From Ardenticatena maritima (GTDB lineage Bacteria; Chloroflexota; Anaerolineae; Ardenticatenales; Ardenticatenaceae), in NCBI RefSeq assembly GCF_001306175.1, contig NZ_LGKN01000004.1:310001-374000 (forward strand): DNA of 64,000 nucleotides, in the 5' to 3' direction. A model generated the notes under the pieces. The model saw only the letters and a list, made by a program, of their open reading frames with translations. It had not been told where the DNA came from and searched no databases. How positions within the stretch are numbered: position 1 is the first letter of the stretch; each line of letters starts with the position of its first letter. The translations under genes and the position numbers were made by a program. Below are positions 42,028-50,292 of this stretch, in pieces.

Positions 42028-42423
42028 CTATTCCAACCAGGGGGGTGTGCCGCCGCCTGAACCTGAAGAAGTGCTCCCTTTCGCACTCTCCAATTCCACC
42101 TCAAAGCCGCCGATCAACCGCGCCACCAGGTTGTACATCAGCGCATAAAACCAGGTAGTCACGCCAAACCATAGGCCATAAAACACAATGAGTACCAGGT
42201 AAACGACAATAAGCCCCAAAAGCCCCCCGCCCGTGCTTGTGGTATCAGCGGGGACGTCAACCCCGTTCATCCGCAACAAAGCGGAAATGGTTGACCACGC
42301 CGACAAAAAGAGCCACGGCACGAAGCAGAGCCCTACGATGGCAACAATCAACGCTCCCCACACGCAGCCCACTTTGAAAGAGGACAACAGGCCAAAACGA
42401 CGAATAGTGTAGCGCTTTGTCAT
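42028..42423 (-). CDS. Small membrane protein (DUF3566-like)
   Basis: 131 residues from the ATG at 42423 behind GAGGAG. Two main hydrophobic helices (about 17-40 and 68-100) around a polar loop, ending in the segment ALMYNLVARLIGGFEVELE, which resembles the conserved C-terminal motif of DUF3566 membrane proteins of actinobacteria. A Gly/Ser-rich tail follows. The function is unknown. It is last in the lgt-sortase run. Confidence 0.6.
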   Translation of the reverse strand: MTKRYTIRRFGLLSSFKVGCVWGALIVAIVGLCFVPWLFLSAWSTISALLRMNGVDVPADTTSTGGGLLGLIVVYLVLIVFYGLWFGVTTWFYALMYNLVARLIGGFEVELESAKGSTSSGSGGGTPPWLE

Positions 42424-42490
42424 GAGACTCCTCGCGGATTCGGTTGGTGGTTGTGTTAGAAGATGTATTTGAAGGTACGGTAAGCGGATT

Positions 42491-43282
42491 TTACCACGCG
42501 GGGCGTGCAATGACAATCAGGCGGTGTGTATTGGTTTCATAGGGCCAGCAGGTCACCAGCGTCAAACGTTCATCGGGGGTGGGCTTGATGAAGGCGGCGT
42601 TTTTGAGGCGCTGTTCGTAAGAAGCGCCTTTTTCTTGCACGATGTATTTTTCGGTGATGACATACGGATACGCGACATCGTTCACGTAAAGCGTGACTGT
42701 ATCCCCCGGATTGGTGTTCACAAGGTCGCGGAAGACTTCGCCGGCAATGTTGTGATGCCCACTCAGCACAACGTTGCCACCACGCCCCGGAAGCGCCGAG
42801 TTTTTGTGCCATCCCGCAGCAAAATCGGGGACAACCCACTCGCTGTACCGCTCTCCATTGGCGTTGGTTTTCACCACCCACCCCATTTCAACCACGGGCG
42901 CGTCCAGCCCGATGCTTGGAATCACGATGCGGGTTGGCGGCGCTGTGGCTGGCTGAACAGGCGGGGTCGGCGGTGGACGGGACGGGGTTGGGCGCGAGGG
43001 CTTTTCAGTCGGGACCTCCAACGGTGCGTCCGTTGGTGAGATGGGCGTAGTGGGGTCAGGTGCGACAGCCTCGGGAAAAGTGGGCAGCAGGAGAGCGACA
43101 TCGTCAGGGGTGGGCGACGGCGTGGGAAGTGTTTCAGCGAGCACAACGCCGTCGCCGTCGGCGTCCATGCCGCGGAATTGCCACGCGGGCAACAGCGACT
43201 GCACGCTCCATAGAGCGATGCCGGCCATGAGCAGGCCGGCACCGAGCAGGATCAAGAGTGAACTTACAAAACGGCGCGACAT
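42491..43282 (-). CDS. Class D/E-like sortase
   Basis: 263 residues. An N-terminal membrane anchor (LLILLGAGLLMAGIALWSV) is followed by a Pro-Thr-rich linker (about 50-112), then the sortase barrel: RIVIPSIGLDAPVVEMGW, GGNVVLSGHHNIAGEVF (catalytic His), TVTLYVNDVAYPYVITEKYIV and LTLVTCWPYETNTHRLIVIARP with the catalytic Cys and Arg. Sortases attach proteins with LPxTG-like signals to the wall or to one another. No protein with a C-terminal sorting signal was found in this window, so the substrates lie elsewhere. The gene stands between lgt and the DUF3566-like gene on the same strand. Confidence 0.9.
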   Translation of the reverse strand: MSRRFVSSLLILLGAGLLMAGIALWSVQSLLPAWQFRGMDADGDGVVLAETLPTPSPTPDDVALLLPTFPEAVAPDPTTPISPTDAPLEVPTEKPSRPTPSRPPPTPPVQPATAPPTRIVIPSIGLDAPVVEMGWVVKTNANGERYSEWVVPDFAAGWHKNSALPGRGGNVVLSGHHNIAGEVFRDLVNTNPGDTVTLYVNDVAYPYVITEKYIVQEKGASYEQRLKNAAFIKPTPDERLTLVTCWPYETNTHRLIVIARPAW

Positions 43283-43306
43283 AGGATTTCCTTGCCTTCA
43301 AAAGGC

Positions 43307-44236
43307 TTATGATTCGCGCTTCTTGCGCTCCAACGCGCGGCGTTGCGCCCGCGGCAATCGCTTGACCATCACGTCCAGCAACACTTCACCTTCCGCCGGT
43401 GGGCGCTGGTGACGCCGCCAGAGCAGAAACGCCGCGACACCGATAGAAACGATAGCGATCCACTGCGCCGTTGGCAAACCAAGGATTTTCCAGGCGTCGG
43501 GGCGCTGAAATTCGACCAAAAACCGCCCCAGCGGATACCAGATGAGATAGAGCAAGAAAATGTCGCCGCGGCGCAAGCGGTCGGCATAGCGCCGAGAGAC
43601 CCACAACAGCAAGACAACGCCAATGGCGTTCCAGAGCGATTCGTACAAGAACGTAGGATGAAAACGTGTCGAAAGCGGCAAATCGGCAAACTGCGGCAGG
43701 CGGTGTTCCAGGTCAATGTGGATTCCCCACGGCAGGTTGGTGGGGTTGCCGTAGAGTTCCTGGTTGAAATAGTTGCCCCAACGACCAATCGCCTGCCCAA
43801 TCAGCAAGCCAATCGCCCCCACATCCAGCAAATCAAGCAGCGGAAGATTGTGGCGACGGGCATACCACCAGACCGTCAACGCCCCCGCCGCGACGCCGCC
43901 GTAAATGCCAAGCCCACCACGCCAAATGGCCAGCGCCGACGGAAAGGGAATGGTGCGCCCCAAAATGGTGACATCAATGAACGGTTGCTCGATGAAATAA
44001 TAGCGCCACCCAGCCATTTCACCCGCCGGGCTACTGATGACGTGATACAAACGCGCGCCCAGAATGCCCGCCAAGAGCACCAGCGTCAACGCATTCCAGA
44101 TATGGTCGGGGTCAATGCCGCGGCGCTCGGCTTCGCGCGAAGCCACCCACGCGCCCAGCAACGCCCCAATGACAATCAGCAAGCCATACCAGCGAAAGAC
44201 AAGCGGTCCGATTTGAAACGCGATTGGGTCAGGCAT
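43307..44236 (-). CDS. lgt: Prolipoprotein diacylglyceryl transferase
   Basis: 309 residues, about seven helices. Family landmarks are VFRWYGLLIVIGALLGAW, ILGARLYHVI, RGGLGIYGGVAAGALTVWWYARRH, and the signature IGRWGNYFNQELYG with the essential Arg-Gly-Asn, then HPTFLYESLWN and GDIFLLYLIWYPLGRFLVEFQRPD. It attaches diacylglycerol from phosphatidylglycerol to lipobox Cys, for example of the LysM/C39 lipoprotein. The C-terminus is longer than usual by about 35 basic residues. Confidence 0.95.
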   Translation of the reverse strand: MPDPIAFQIGPLVFRWYGLLIVIGALLGAWVASREAERRGIDPDHIWNALTLVLLAGILGARLYHVISSPAGEMAGWRYYFIEQPFIDVTILGRTIPFPSALAIWRGGLGIYGGVAAGALTVWWYARRHNLPLLDLLDVGAIGLLIGQAIGRWGNYFNQELYGNPTNLPWGIHIDLEHRLPQFADLPLSTRFHPTFLYESLWNAIGVVLLLWVSRRYADRLRRGDIFLLYLIWYPLGRFLVEFQRPDAWKILGLPTAQWIAIVSIGVAAFLLWRRHQRPPAEGEVLLDVMVKRLPRAQRRALERKKRES

Positions 44237-44247
44237 GCCACTGCTCC

Positions 44248-44415
44248 TTAGCGAATAGGTTGCGAAACAACTTGCTCATTGGTCAATGGCGCCGGACCAG
44301 TTGCCGCCAGTCGCTCGGCAATTCCCAAGCCCAAAAAAATTTTCGTCAGCAACAACAACAAGAGGCTGGCGATAAGGCGCAAACGAATATCGCGTTTGTA
44401 TGAAATGGTCGTCAT
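44248..44415 (-). CDS. 55-residue single-helix membrane protein
   Basis: Start chosen at the ATG at 44415, which follows GGAGAAGAG; a longer frame upstream would cross the promoter. One hydrophobic helix (LRLIASLLLLLLTKIFLGLG), then a polar tail. I recognise no family. It is first gene of the operon leading into lgt (12 bases). Confidence 0.55.
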   Translation of the reverse strand: MTTISYKRDIRLRLIASLLLLLLTKIFLGLGIAERLAATGPAPLTNEQVVSQPIR

Positions 44416-44449
44416 GGGCTCTTCTCCATGTGGATTTGCAAGCCGCGCC

Positions 44450-44478
44450 ATGGTAGTGCAAAGTGTCAGGAGCGTCAA
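44450..44478 (-). promoter_or_regulatory. Promoter of the lgt-sortase operon
   Basis: On the minus strand TTGACG (44478-44473), 17-base spacer, TACCAT (44455-44450). Confidence 0.6.
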
Positions 44479-44643
44479 AAGCAATGCCGTTTTGCACATT
44501 CAGTATATCAACACGCGAACAAACCCCGCAATCTCAAAGCAACAATCGCCTTTTTTCGCAAGGCTTGCATTTCCACCAAAACAGACCAGAATATCACCTG
44601 CCGAACAGACAGACGATGCCCCCCGTGGGCACGAGGAGCAACA

Positions 44644-46287
44644 ATGAGCGAGTATTATCTCTCGAACGCCGACCAGATTGCCGAACATCTGGCGCAAGCC
44701 GACGAAGCCGTTGCGTTGGGCGACTACGAACGCGCCCGCACCGAATACCGCGCGGCGTTGACGCTCGCCGAAGCCGCAGGCGATGAAACCGCCCTGGCGG
44801 ATGCGATGCGCGGCTTGGGCACAGTGGCGCAACTGGAAGGGCACTACAAAGACGCCTTGCGGCTCTTGCGTGGGGCGCTCGCCCTGGAACGCCGCCTGGA
44901 ACGCCCCCGCCACCTGGCGCTTTTGCTGAACCGCCTGGGGGCGACCGCCTACGCCGCAGGCGAATACGAAGAAGCCCGCAACGCATTCAGCGAAGCCATC
45001 AAAACCGCCGAAGCCCTGCGCGACCCCGCCCTGCTGGGCGAAGCGGTGCTGGGCATGGGCTTTGTGGCGCAAGCCGAACATGACCTGGAAGAAGCCGAAC
45101 GCTGGTACGCCGAAAGTTTGCGGCTGGCGCGCGAATCAGACGACCAGCAGACCATCGCGCGGGCATTGCACCAATTAGGCAACGCGGCTTTTCTGCAAGG
45201 CAAACTCGACGAAGCCGAAACGTGGTATCGCGAAAGTCGGACGCTGGAAGAGGAAATCGGCAACCGCCAGGGCGCGGCGGCTTCACTCTACCAACTGGGG
45301 ATTTTGGCGCAAATGGAAAACGACCCCGAACGCGCACGCGACTATTACCGCGAAGCCCTGGAAACGTTTGAGGAATTGGGCGACCGCCACGGGATCGCCA
45401 GCGTGTTGCACCAATTGGGCACACTCGCCCAAGATGAAGGCGACCTGGAGACCGCCGCCCAACTGCTCGAACAAAGCCGCACCATCAAAGAAGAAATCGG
45501 CGACCAGCGGGGGCTTGCCACCACCCTGCACCAACTTGGGCGGTTGGCGGCCGGACGCGGCGAATACGACAAAGCCGAAAGCCTGCTCACCCAAAGCGCC
45601 AAACTCGCCGAGGCGCTGGGAGACCGCGCGGGCATTCTGCATTCACGCCACGAACTGGCGACGTTGGCGCAAGCCGTCGGCAAAGATGATGTCGCCGAAG
45701 CCATCTATCACGAGAACCTGCGCGGCTACGAAAGCCTGGGCGACCAACGCGGGCTTGCCATCACCCTCGCCCGCTTGGGTGATTTGCATTTCCGCCGCGG
45801 CGAAAACGAAGCCGCCGTGGCGTACCTCATCAAAGCCTTCACCCTGCTGGGCGCACTGAGCGAACGCGAACAAAGCGCCCTGGTGCACCTTGTCGCCGCA
45901 CTGTTCGCCCGCCTGGGGCGCGAACGCGTGGAACAATGGCTCCAGGAACTCGCCGACCGCGACGACGACGTGGCGTTCCTGCTCAACAGCGACTACTGGC
46001 GCAACATTGCCGACTTTCTGGATACGCTGGCGCAACGCGAAAAACTGGTGCAACAAGTGCGCCACGTGCTCCACCTGCGCGACCACGGCACCGACGCCCA
46101 ACGCCATCATCTGGCGCAGGATTTGCACGCGCTGGCGGAGCAACACGCCCAAGAAGAGAGCGTCCTCGCGGACTTCTACCGCACATTGGCGCACTTGCTC
46201 GAAGGGCACGACGCCCAACAGGAGATTGCCAACTTGCCGCCCGCCCTGCGCGACGTGATTTTGGACGTGTTGCACGATGCCCCCTGA
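44644..46287 (+). CDS. Tetratricopeptide-repeat protein
   Basis: 547 residues from the ATG at 44644, seven bases after CGAGGAG; the upstream frame is not gene-like. About ten consecutive TPR units of 40 residues (about 10-420) with strongly repeated wording such as LATTLHQLGRLA, RGEYDKAESLL and EELGDRHGIASVLHQLG. The 40-residue period resembles the TPR part of AfsR/MalT-type regulators and NB-ARC scaffolds, but no ATPase or DNA-binding domain is attached. The C-terminal 120 residues are helical (LARLGRERVEQWLQELADRDDDVAFLL). It is probably a cytoplasmic scaffold. Confidence 0.8.
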   Translation: MSEYYLSNADQIAEHLAQADEAVALGDYERARTEYRAALTLAEAAGDETALADAMRGLGTVAQLEGHYKDALRLLRGALALERRLERPRHLALLLNRLGATAYAAGEYEEARNAFSEAIKTAEALRDPALLGEAVLGMGFVAQAEHDLEEAERWYAESLRLARESDDQQTIARALHQLGNAAFLQGKLDEAETWYRESRTLEEEIGNRQGAAASLYQLGILAQMENDPERARDYYREALETFEELGDRHGIASVLHQLGTLAQDEGDLETAAQLLEQSRTIKEEIGDQRGLATTLHQLGRLAAGRGEYDKAESLLTQSAKLAEALGDRAGILHSRHELATLAQAVGKDDVAEAIYHENLRGYESLGDQRGLAITLARLGDLHFRRGENEAAVAYLIKAFTLLGALSEREQSALVHLVAALFARLGRERVEQWLQELADRDDDVAFLLNSDYWRNIADFLDTLAQREKLVQQVRHVLHLRDHGTDAQRHHLAQDLHALAEQHAQEESVLADFYRTLAHLLEGHDAQQEIANLPPALRDVILDVLHDAP

Positions 46288-46303
46288 GAACGGGGCATAC
46301 CAT

Positions 46304-46333
46304 TTGACAGAACCGCTTTCGTGTTCATCATAC
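46304..46333 (+). promoter_or_regulatory. Possible promoter upstream of an attenuator
   Basis: Consensus TTGACA (46304-46309) with weak -10 TCATAC (46328-46333) at 18 bases. It is the best promoter for the phosphoesterase operon, yet lies upstream of a terminator. Confidence 0.4.
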
Positions 46334-46370
46334 ACACATGAATGACAACCGAAGCAGTGGGGCAACGCTG

Positions 46371-46407
46371 AGCCGATCCTGCAAAGAAGCAGGTCGGCTT
46401 TTTTTTC
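46371..46407 (+). terminator. Rho-independent terminator/possible attenuator
   Basis: AGCCGATCCTGC pairs with GCAGGTCGGCT (one small mismatch) around AAAGAA, followed by eight Ts. A small hairpin CAGTG/CGCTG with loop GGGCAA precedes it. It lies 84 bases after the TPR gene and 34 bases before the phosphoesterase start. Confidence 0.85.
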
Positions 46408-46440
46408 GCCTCTCGTTGAAAAGTGCATAGCAGGGTACCC

Positions 46441-47109
46441 GTGAACGTTCTGACACTCAGCGACATTCCAATCGGCTTCATTTACAGCGAGCAGGTGCGC
46501 ACACGTTTCCGCCACATTGATGTGGTGCTCAGTTGCGGCGACCTGCCCTACTACTATTTGGAATACATTATCAGCATGCTGGATGTGCCACTCTATTTTG
46601 TGCGCGGCAACCATGCCAAACTGGTTGAATACACGACCGGCGGTCCACGCACCCACCCATGGGGCGCCACCGACATGCACCGCCGGGTTGTCAATCATCG
46701 CGGGTTGCTGTTAGCCGGCATCGAAGGGTCCATACGCTACAACCGGGGTCCCTTTCAGTACACCCAATGGCAAATGTGGGGGCATGTACTGCGCCTGACG
46801 CCCATGCTGATCCAGAACCGTCTGCGTCATGGGCGCTACCTGGACGTGTTCATGACGCATGCGCCACCGTGGGGCATTCACGACCAACCTGATTTACCCC
46901 ACCAGGGCGTGAAGGCGTTTCGCTGGTTCATACGCACGTTCAAGCCGGCTTACCACATTCACGGGCACATTCACGTCTATCGTCCAGACACCACCATCGT
47001 GACCCGTTTTCACGAGACATGGGTCATCAACACCTACGGGTATCAGGAACTCGTCATCAAGCCGGGGGTGTGCCCCAACAGCGACCCGCTCCGTTTCGGA
47101 AAGGAGTGA
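46441..47109 (+). CDS. Metallophosphoesterase
   Basis: 222 residues from a GTG at 46441 (AGCAGGG upstream); a GTG at 46423 is possible. Calcineurin-like motifs are VLTLSDIPIG (motif I, where the usual DxH His is Pro), LSCGDLPYYYLEY (GD), FVRGNHAKL (GNH), FMTHAPPWG (H) and HIHGHIHVYRP (GHxH). Most metal ligands are present, so it should bind two metals and cleave a phosphoester or cyclic nucleotide; the substrate is unknown. Only 3 bases separate it from the ParB-like gene, so the two are co-translated. Confidence 0.85.
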   Translation: MNVLTLSDIPIGFIYSEQVRTRFRHIDVVLSCGDLPYYYLEYIISMLDVPLYFVRGNHAKLVEYTTGGPRTHPWGATDMHRRVVNHRGLLLAGIEGSIRYNRGPFQYTQWQMWGHVLRLTPMLIQNRLRHGRYLDVFMTHAPPWGIHDQPDLPHQGVKAFRWFIRTFKPAYHIHGHIHVYRPDTTIVTRFHETWVINTYGYQELVIKPGVCPNSDPLRFGKE

Positions 47110-47112
47110 ACG

Positions 47113-48033
47113 ATGTTCGACCATTTTGCACGCGAAGACTTTGAACGCGCCCGCCGCAAGGCGTTTTGGAACAAAATTCTGGCACTCTTGCTGGGGAAGC
47201 AGAATGAACTGCTTCCCTTTGATGAAATTCAGCGCCGTTTGCCGATGAAAGGGCAGCGCTATTTGGGCTTGCAACAAGTCCCGCTTGATAAAATCGTCGG
47301 GAGCATGAGCCGCTACCGTGACTTTGACCGTGCATTTTTGCCCACGCAAGAAAAAACGCGCGACCGGTGGATCAACATTGACAAAGCCCACTACCAGGAT
47401 GTTGCGCTTCCACCGGTTGAACTCTACAAAATTGGCGATATTTACTTCGTCAAAGACGGCAACCATCGTATTTCGGTCGCCCGTGAGCGTGGGCAAATGT
47501 ACATTGACGCATTCGTCACCGAGATTGACGTGCCCGTACCGCTCACGCCCGACATGGACGTGCAAGAAGTGGTGCGCAAAGCCGAATATGCCGCGTTTTT
47601 AGAGCAAACCCACCTGGACACGGTGTGCCCCGACGCCAATTTTGAGTTGACCTTGCCGGGGCAATACGACAAACTGTTGGAACATATCGAAGGGCACCGC
47701 TGGTTTCTGGCGCAAGAACGTGGTGAAGACGTTTCCTTTGAAGAGGCGGTCAAATCGTGGTGTGAAAACGTCTATCGCCCCGTGGTCAAAATCATCGAAG
47801 AACAAAACATTCTGGATGCGTTTCCCGGGCGCACACCCACCGACCTCTACTTGTGGATTATCGAACACCACTGGTATTTGCGCGAAGCCTACGGCGACGT
47901 GCCACTGGAAGAAGCCGCCCGTCATTTCGTGGAAGATTACGCCGAACGTCCCATCAAACGCATGACCAGCATTATTCGGCGGGCAACACGCGAGTTGACC
48001 GGCAAGCCACTCAAAGAGGAGAAAAACAAATGA
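47113..48033 (+). CDS. ParB/sulfiredoxin-fold domain protein
   Basis: 306 residues. A ParB-like core lies at about 50-150: LQQVPLDKIVGSMSRYRDFD, then VELYKIGDIYFVKDGNHRISVARERG. The GNHR segment corresponds to the phosphate/nucleotide-binding box of ParB CTPases and Srx-like enzymes. No helix-turn-helix typical of chromosome-partition ParB is evident; the C-terminal part is helical and ends in a basic tail ([18 protein letters not shown]). The role is unknown; nucleotide or DNA binding is inferred. It overlaps the LOG-family gene as ATGA. Confidence 0.65.
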   Translation: MFDHFAREDFERARRKAFWNKILALLLGKQNELLPFDEIQRRLPMKGQRYLGLQQVPLDKIVGSMSRYRDFDRAFLPTQEKTRDRWINIDKAHYQDVALPPVELYKIGDIYFVKDGNHRISVARERGQMYIDAFVTEIDVPVPLTPDMDVQEVVRKAEYAAFLEQTHLDTVCPDANFELTLPGQYDKLLEHIEGHRWFLAQERGEDVSFEEAVKSWCENVYRPVVKIIEEQNILDAFPGRTPTDLYLWIIEHHWYLREAYGDVPLEEAARHFVEDYAERPIKRMTSIIRRATRELTGKPLKEEKNK

Positions 48034-48581
48034 CAAACGAGCGCACACGCCCGCTCATCGCTGTGTACGGCTCGGCACAACCCCAACCAGGCGATGAATT
48101 ATACGAAGAAGCCTATCGTCTGGGGCGTTTGCTCGCCGAAGCGGGGTTCGATGTGATGAGCGGCGGCTACTACGGGACCATGGCGGCGGTCAGTCGTGGG
48201 GCGCACGAAGGGGGTGGGCGCGTTGTGGGCGTCACCATGGCGATTTTCGACCCACGCCCACCCAATGAGTGGGTGCACGAAACCACCCACACCCCCGGCT
48301 TTCCCGAACGCTTGCGCACCCTAACCGAAATGGCGGACGCCTACATTGCCTTGCGCGGCGGCATTGGGACGCTTACCGAAGTCGCCTACACCTGGGGGCT
48401 GATGCAAACAGGAGCAATGCGCCCCAAGCCCTTCATCTTATTGGGGGCGCCCTGGCGGCGGCTCCTTGCCCTGTTGCAAGAAGATGATTTTCGTATCGCC
48501 CCGCACCACTACAACCTTTTGACGGTGATTGAAGACGTAGACGCGGCGGTACAACACCTACGCGACCAATTGGGCGTGTAA
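48030..48581 (+). CDS. LOG family (SLOG fold) nucleotide phosphoribohydrolase-like protein
   Basis: 183 residues. [54 protein letters not shown] is the LOG dinucleotide-fold signature; the second motif is [16 protein letters not shown], where the usual PGGxGTxxE has Arg for Pro but keeps GG, GT and the catalytic Glu. LOG proteins release ribose-5-phosphate from nucleoside monophosphates (cytokinin-type activity) or sense nucleotides. It is third gene of the phosphoesterase/ParB-like/LOG trio, suggesting work on a shared nucleotide. Confidence 0.8.
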   Translation: MTNERTRPLIAVYGSAQPQPGDELYEEAYRLGRLLAEAGFDVMSGGYYGTMAAVSRGAHEGGGRVVGVTMAIFDPRPPNEWVHETTHTPGFPERLRTLTEMADAYIALRGGIGTLTEVAYTWGLMQTGAMRPKPFILLGAPWRRLLALLQEDDFRIAPHHYNLLTVIEDVDAAVQHLRDQLGV

Positions 48582-48657
48582 GTTTCACAAATTTGCCATT
48601 TTACGCTACAACAAGCGGCGCACGAGTCCACACGTAGAGGAAAAACGAGGAGGCACC

Positions 48658-50100
48658 ATGGCCGAAGGTGTGACACCACGCAGCGAAGATTATTCGCGCT
48701 GGTATCAGGACATTATCCGCGAAGCCGAACTGGCCGACTATGGCCCTGTGCGGGGCACAATGGTGATTCGCCCCTACGGCTACGCCATTTGGGAAAACAT
48801 TCAAAAAGCACTCGACCGCCGTTTCAAAGCCACGGGGCACCAAAACGCCTACTTCCCCATGTTCATCCCGTACTCTTTTATTGAAAAAGAAAAGGAACAC
48901 GTCGAAGGCTTTTCGCCGGAGTTGGCGCTGGTGACGATTGGCGGCGGCAAAGAACTTGAAGAACCGCTGGTCGTGCGCCCTACGAGCGAAACCATCATCA
49001 ACTACATGTTCGCCAAATGGGTGCAGAGTTATCGCGATTTGCCGCTGCTCATCAACCAATGGGCGAACGTCGTGCGTTGGGAAATGCGCACACGCCCCTT
49101 CCTGCGCACGCTTGAATTTTTGTGGCAAGAAGGGCACACCGCGCACGCCACTTACGAAGAAGCCGAGGAAGAAGCCCTGCGCATGATTGAGATTTACCGC
49201 GACTTTGCCGAGAACGAAGGCGCGGTTCCGGTGGTGGTGGGGCGCAAATCGCGCCTTGAGCGGTTCGCGGGCGCCCTGCACACCTACACGATGGAAGCCA
49301 TGATGGGCGACAAGAAAGCCCTGCAAGCCGGCACCAGCCATAACTTGGGGCAAAACTTCGCCAAAGCCTTTGGCATTCAATTCCTGGATGAAAACAACGA
49401 GTTGCAATACGCGTGGCAAACCTCGTGGGGGGTGAGCACCCGCTTTGTGGGGGCGGTGATTATGGTGCATGGCGACGACCAGGGGCTGCGCCTGCCGCCG
49501 CGCCTCGCCCCGATTCAGGTGGTGATTGTGCCCATCTGGCGCAAGGAGCAAGAGCGCGAAAGCGTCGAACAATCCGCCCAGCGGGTGCGTGAGCAACTCG
49601 AAAATGCGGGTATCCGCGTCCACCTGGACGACCGCGAAGAGCATACGCCCGGCTGGAAGTTCAACTTCTGGGAAATGAAGGGGGTGCCGGTACGCATCGA
49701 AATCGGGCCGCGCGACGTTGCCAAGGGGGCGTTTGTGCTGGCGCGTCGTGATATTCCCGGCAAGGAAGGCAAAACATTCGACCACCCCATCGAGGAAGCC
49801 GCTTCACGTGTGCAAGCGCTTCTCGATGAGATTCAACGCAACCTGCTCGAACAAGCCCGCGCCTTCCGCGACGCCAACATTCATGACGTGCGCACCTACG
49901 ATGAATTGCGCGAGGTCATCGCCGCCGGCGGCTGGGCGCGCGGCTACTGGGCTGGCTCGGACGACGACGAACGCCGCGTCAAAGAAGAAACGGGGGCGAC
50001 GTTGCGCTGCTTCCCCTTCGAGCAACCCGGTGAGCCTGGCGTCTGCTTCATGACGGGGCAAGAAGCCACCGAAGTTGCGATTTTCGCCAAAGCCTACTGA
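48658..50100 (+). CDS. proS: Prolyl-tRNA synthetase (archaeal/eukaryal type)
   Basis: 480 residues. The class II core has [41 protein letters not shown] (motif 1), [59 protein letters not shown] (motif 2), and a [23 protein letters not shown] anticodon-domain start. There is no inserted editing (INS) domain, and the C-terminal zinc-type extension ([20 protein letters not shown]) ends in Tyr, so this is the type-3 ProRS of archaea, eukaryotes and some thermophilic bacteria. GAGGAGG precedes the ATG. Confidence 0.95.
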   Translation: MAEGVTPRSEDYSRWYQDIIREAELADYGPVRGTMVIRPYGYAIWENIQKALDRRFKATGHQNAYFPMFIPYSFIEKEKEHVEGFSPELALVTIGGGKELEEPLVVRPTSETIINYMFAKWVQSYRDLPLLINQWANVVRWEMRTRPFLRTLEFLWQEGHTAHATYEEAEEEALRMIEIYRDFAENEGAVPVVVGRKSRLERFAGALHTYTMEAMMGDKKALQAGTSHNLGQNFAKAFGIQFLDENNELQYAWQTSWGVSTRFVGAVIMVHGDDQGLRLPPRLAPIQVVIVPIWRKEQERESVEQSAQRVREQLENAGIRVHLDDREEHTPGWKFNFWEMKGVPVRIEIGPRDVAKGAFVLARRDIPGKEGKTFDHPIEEAASRVQALLDEIQRNLLEQARAFRDANIHDVRTYDELREVIAAGGWARGYWAGSDDDERRVKEETGATLRCFPFEQPGEPGVCFMTGQEATEVAIFAKAY

Positions 50101-50118
50101 TTCACCCCCGCTAACGAG

Positions 50119-50156
50119 AGGTGCGGTGCATGAAGCCAATGCACCGCACCTTTTTT
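50119..50156 (+). terminator. Rho-independent terminator of proS
   Basis: AGGTGCGGTGCAT pairs perfectly with ATGCACCGCACCT (13 bp) around a 7-base loop, followed by six Ts. Confidence 0.9.
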
Positions 50157-50292
50157 CTTGTTGCAGGCACGTCCTCTCCATCGATTCAAATCTGTTGAAA
50201 ATCCTGTATCCGACGCGCCTTGTATTGACAGCCTGCCCACTCCATGCCACGATAGAAAAAGCGCCGCCCATATGTGCAGAGAGGGAGAAGCC

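Noticed and set aside
47113-48033. Chromosome-partition ParB
   Set aside because: No parA neighbour, no ParB HTH domain and no parS-like site were seen; only the ParB-like N-terminal fold is supported.
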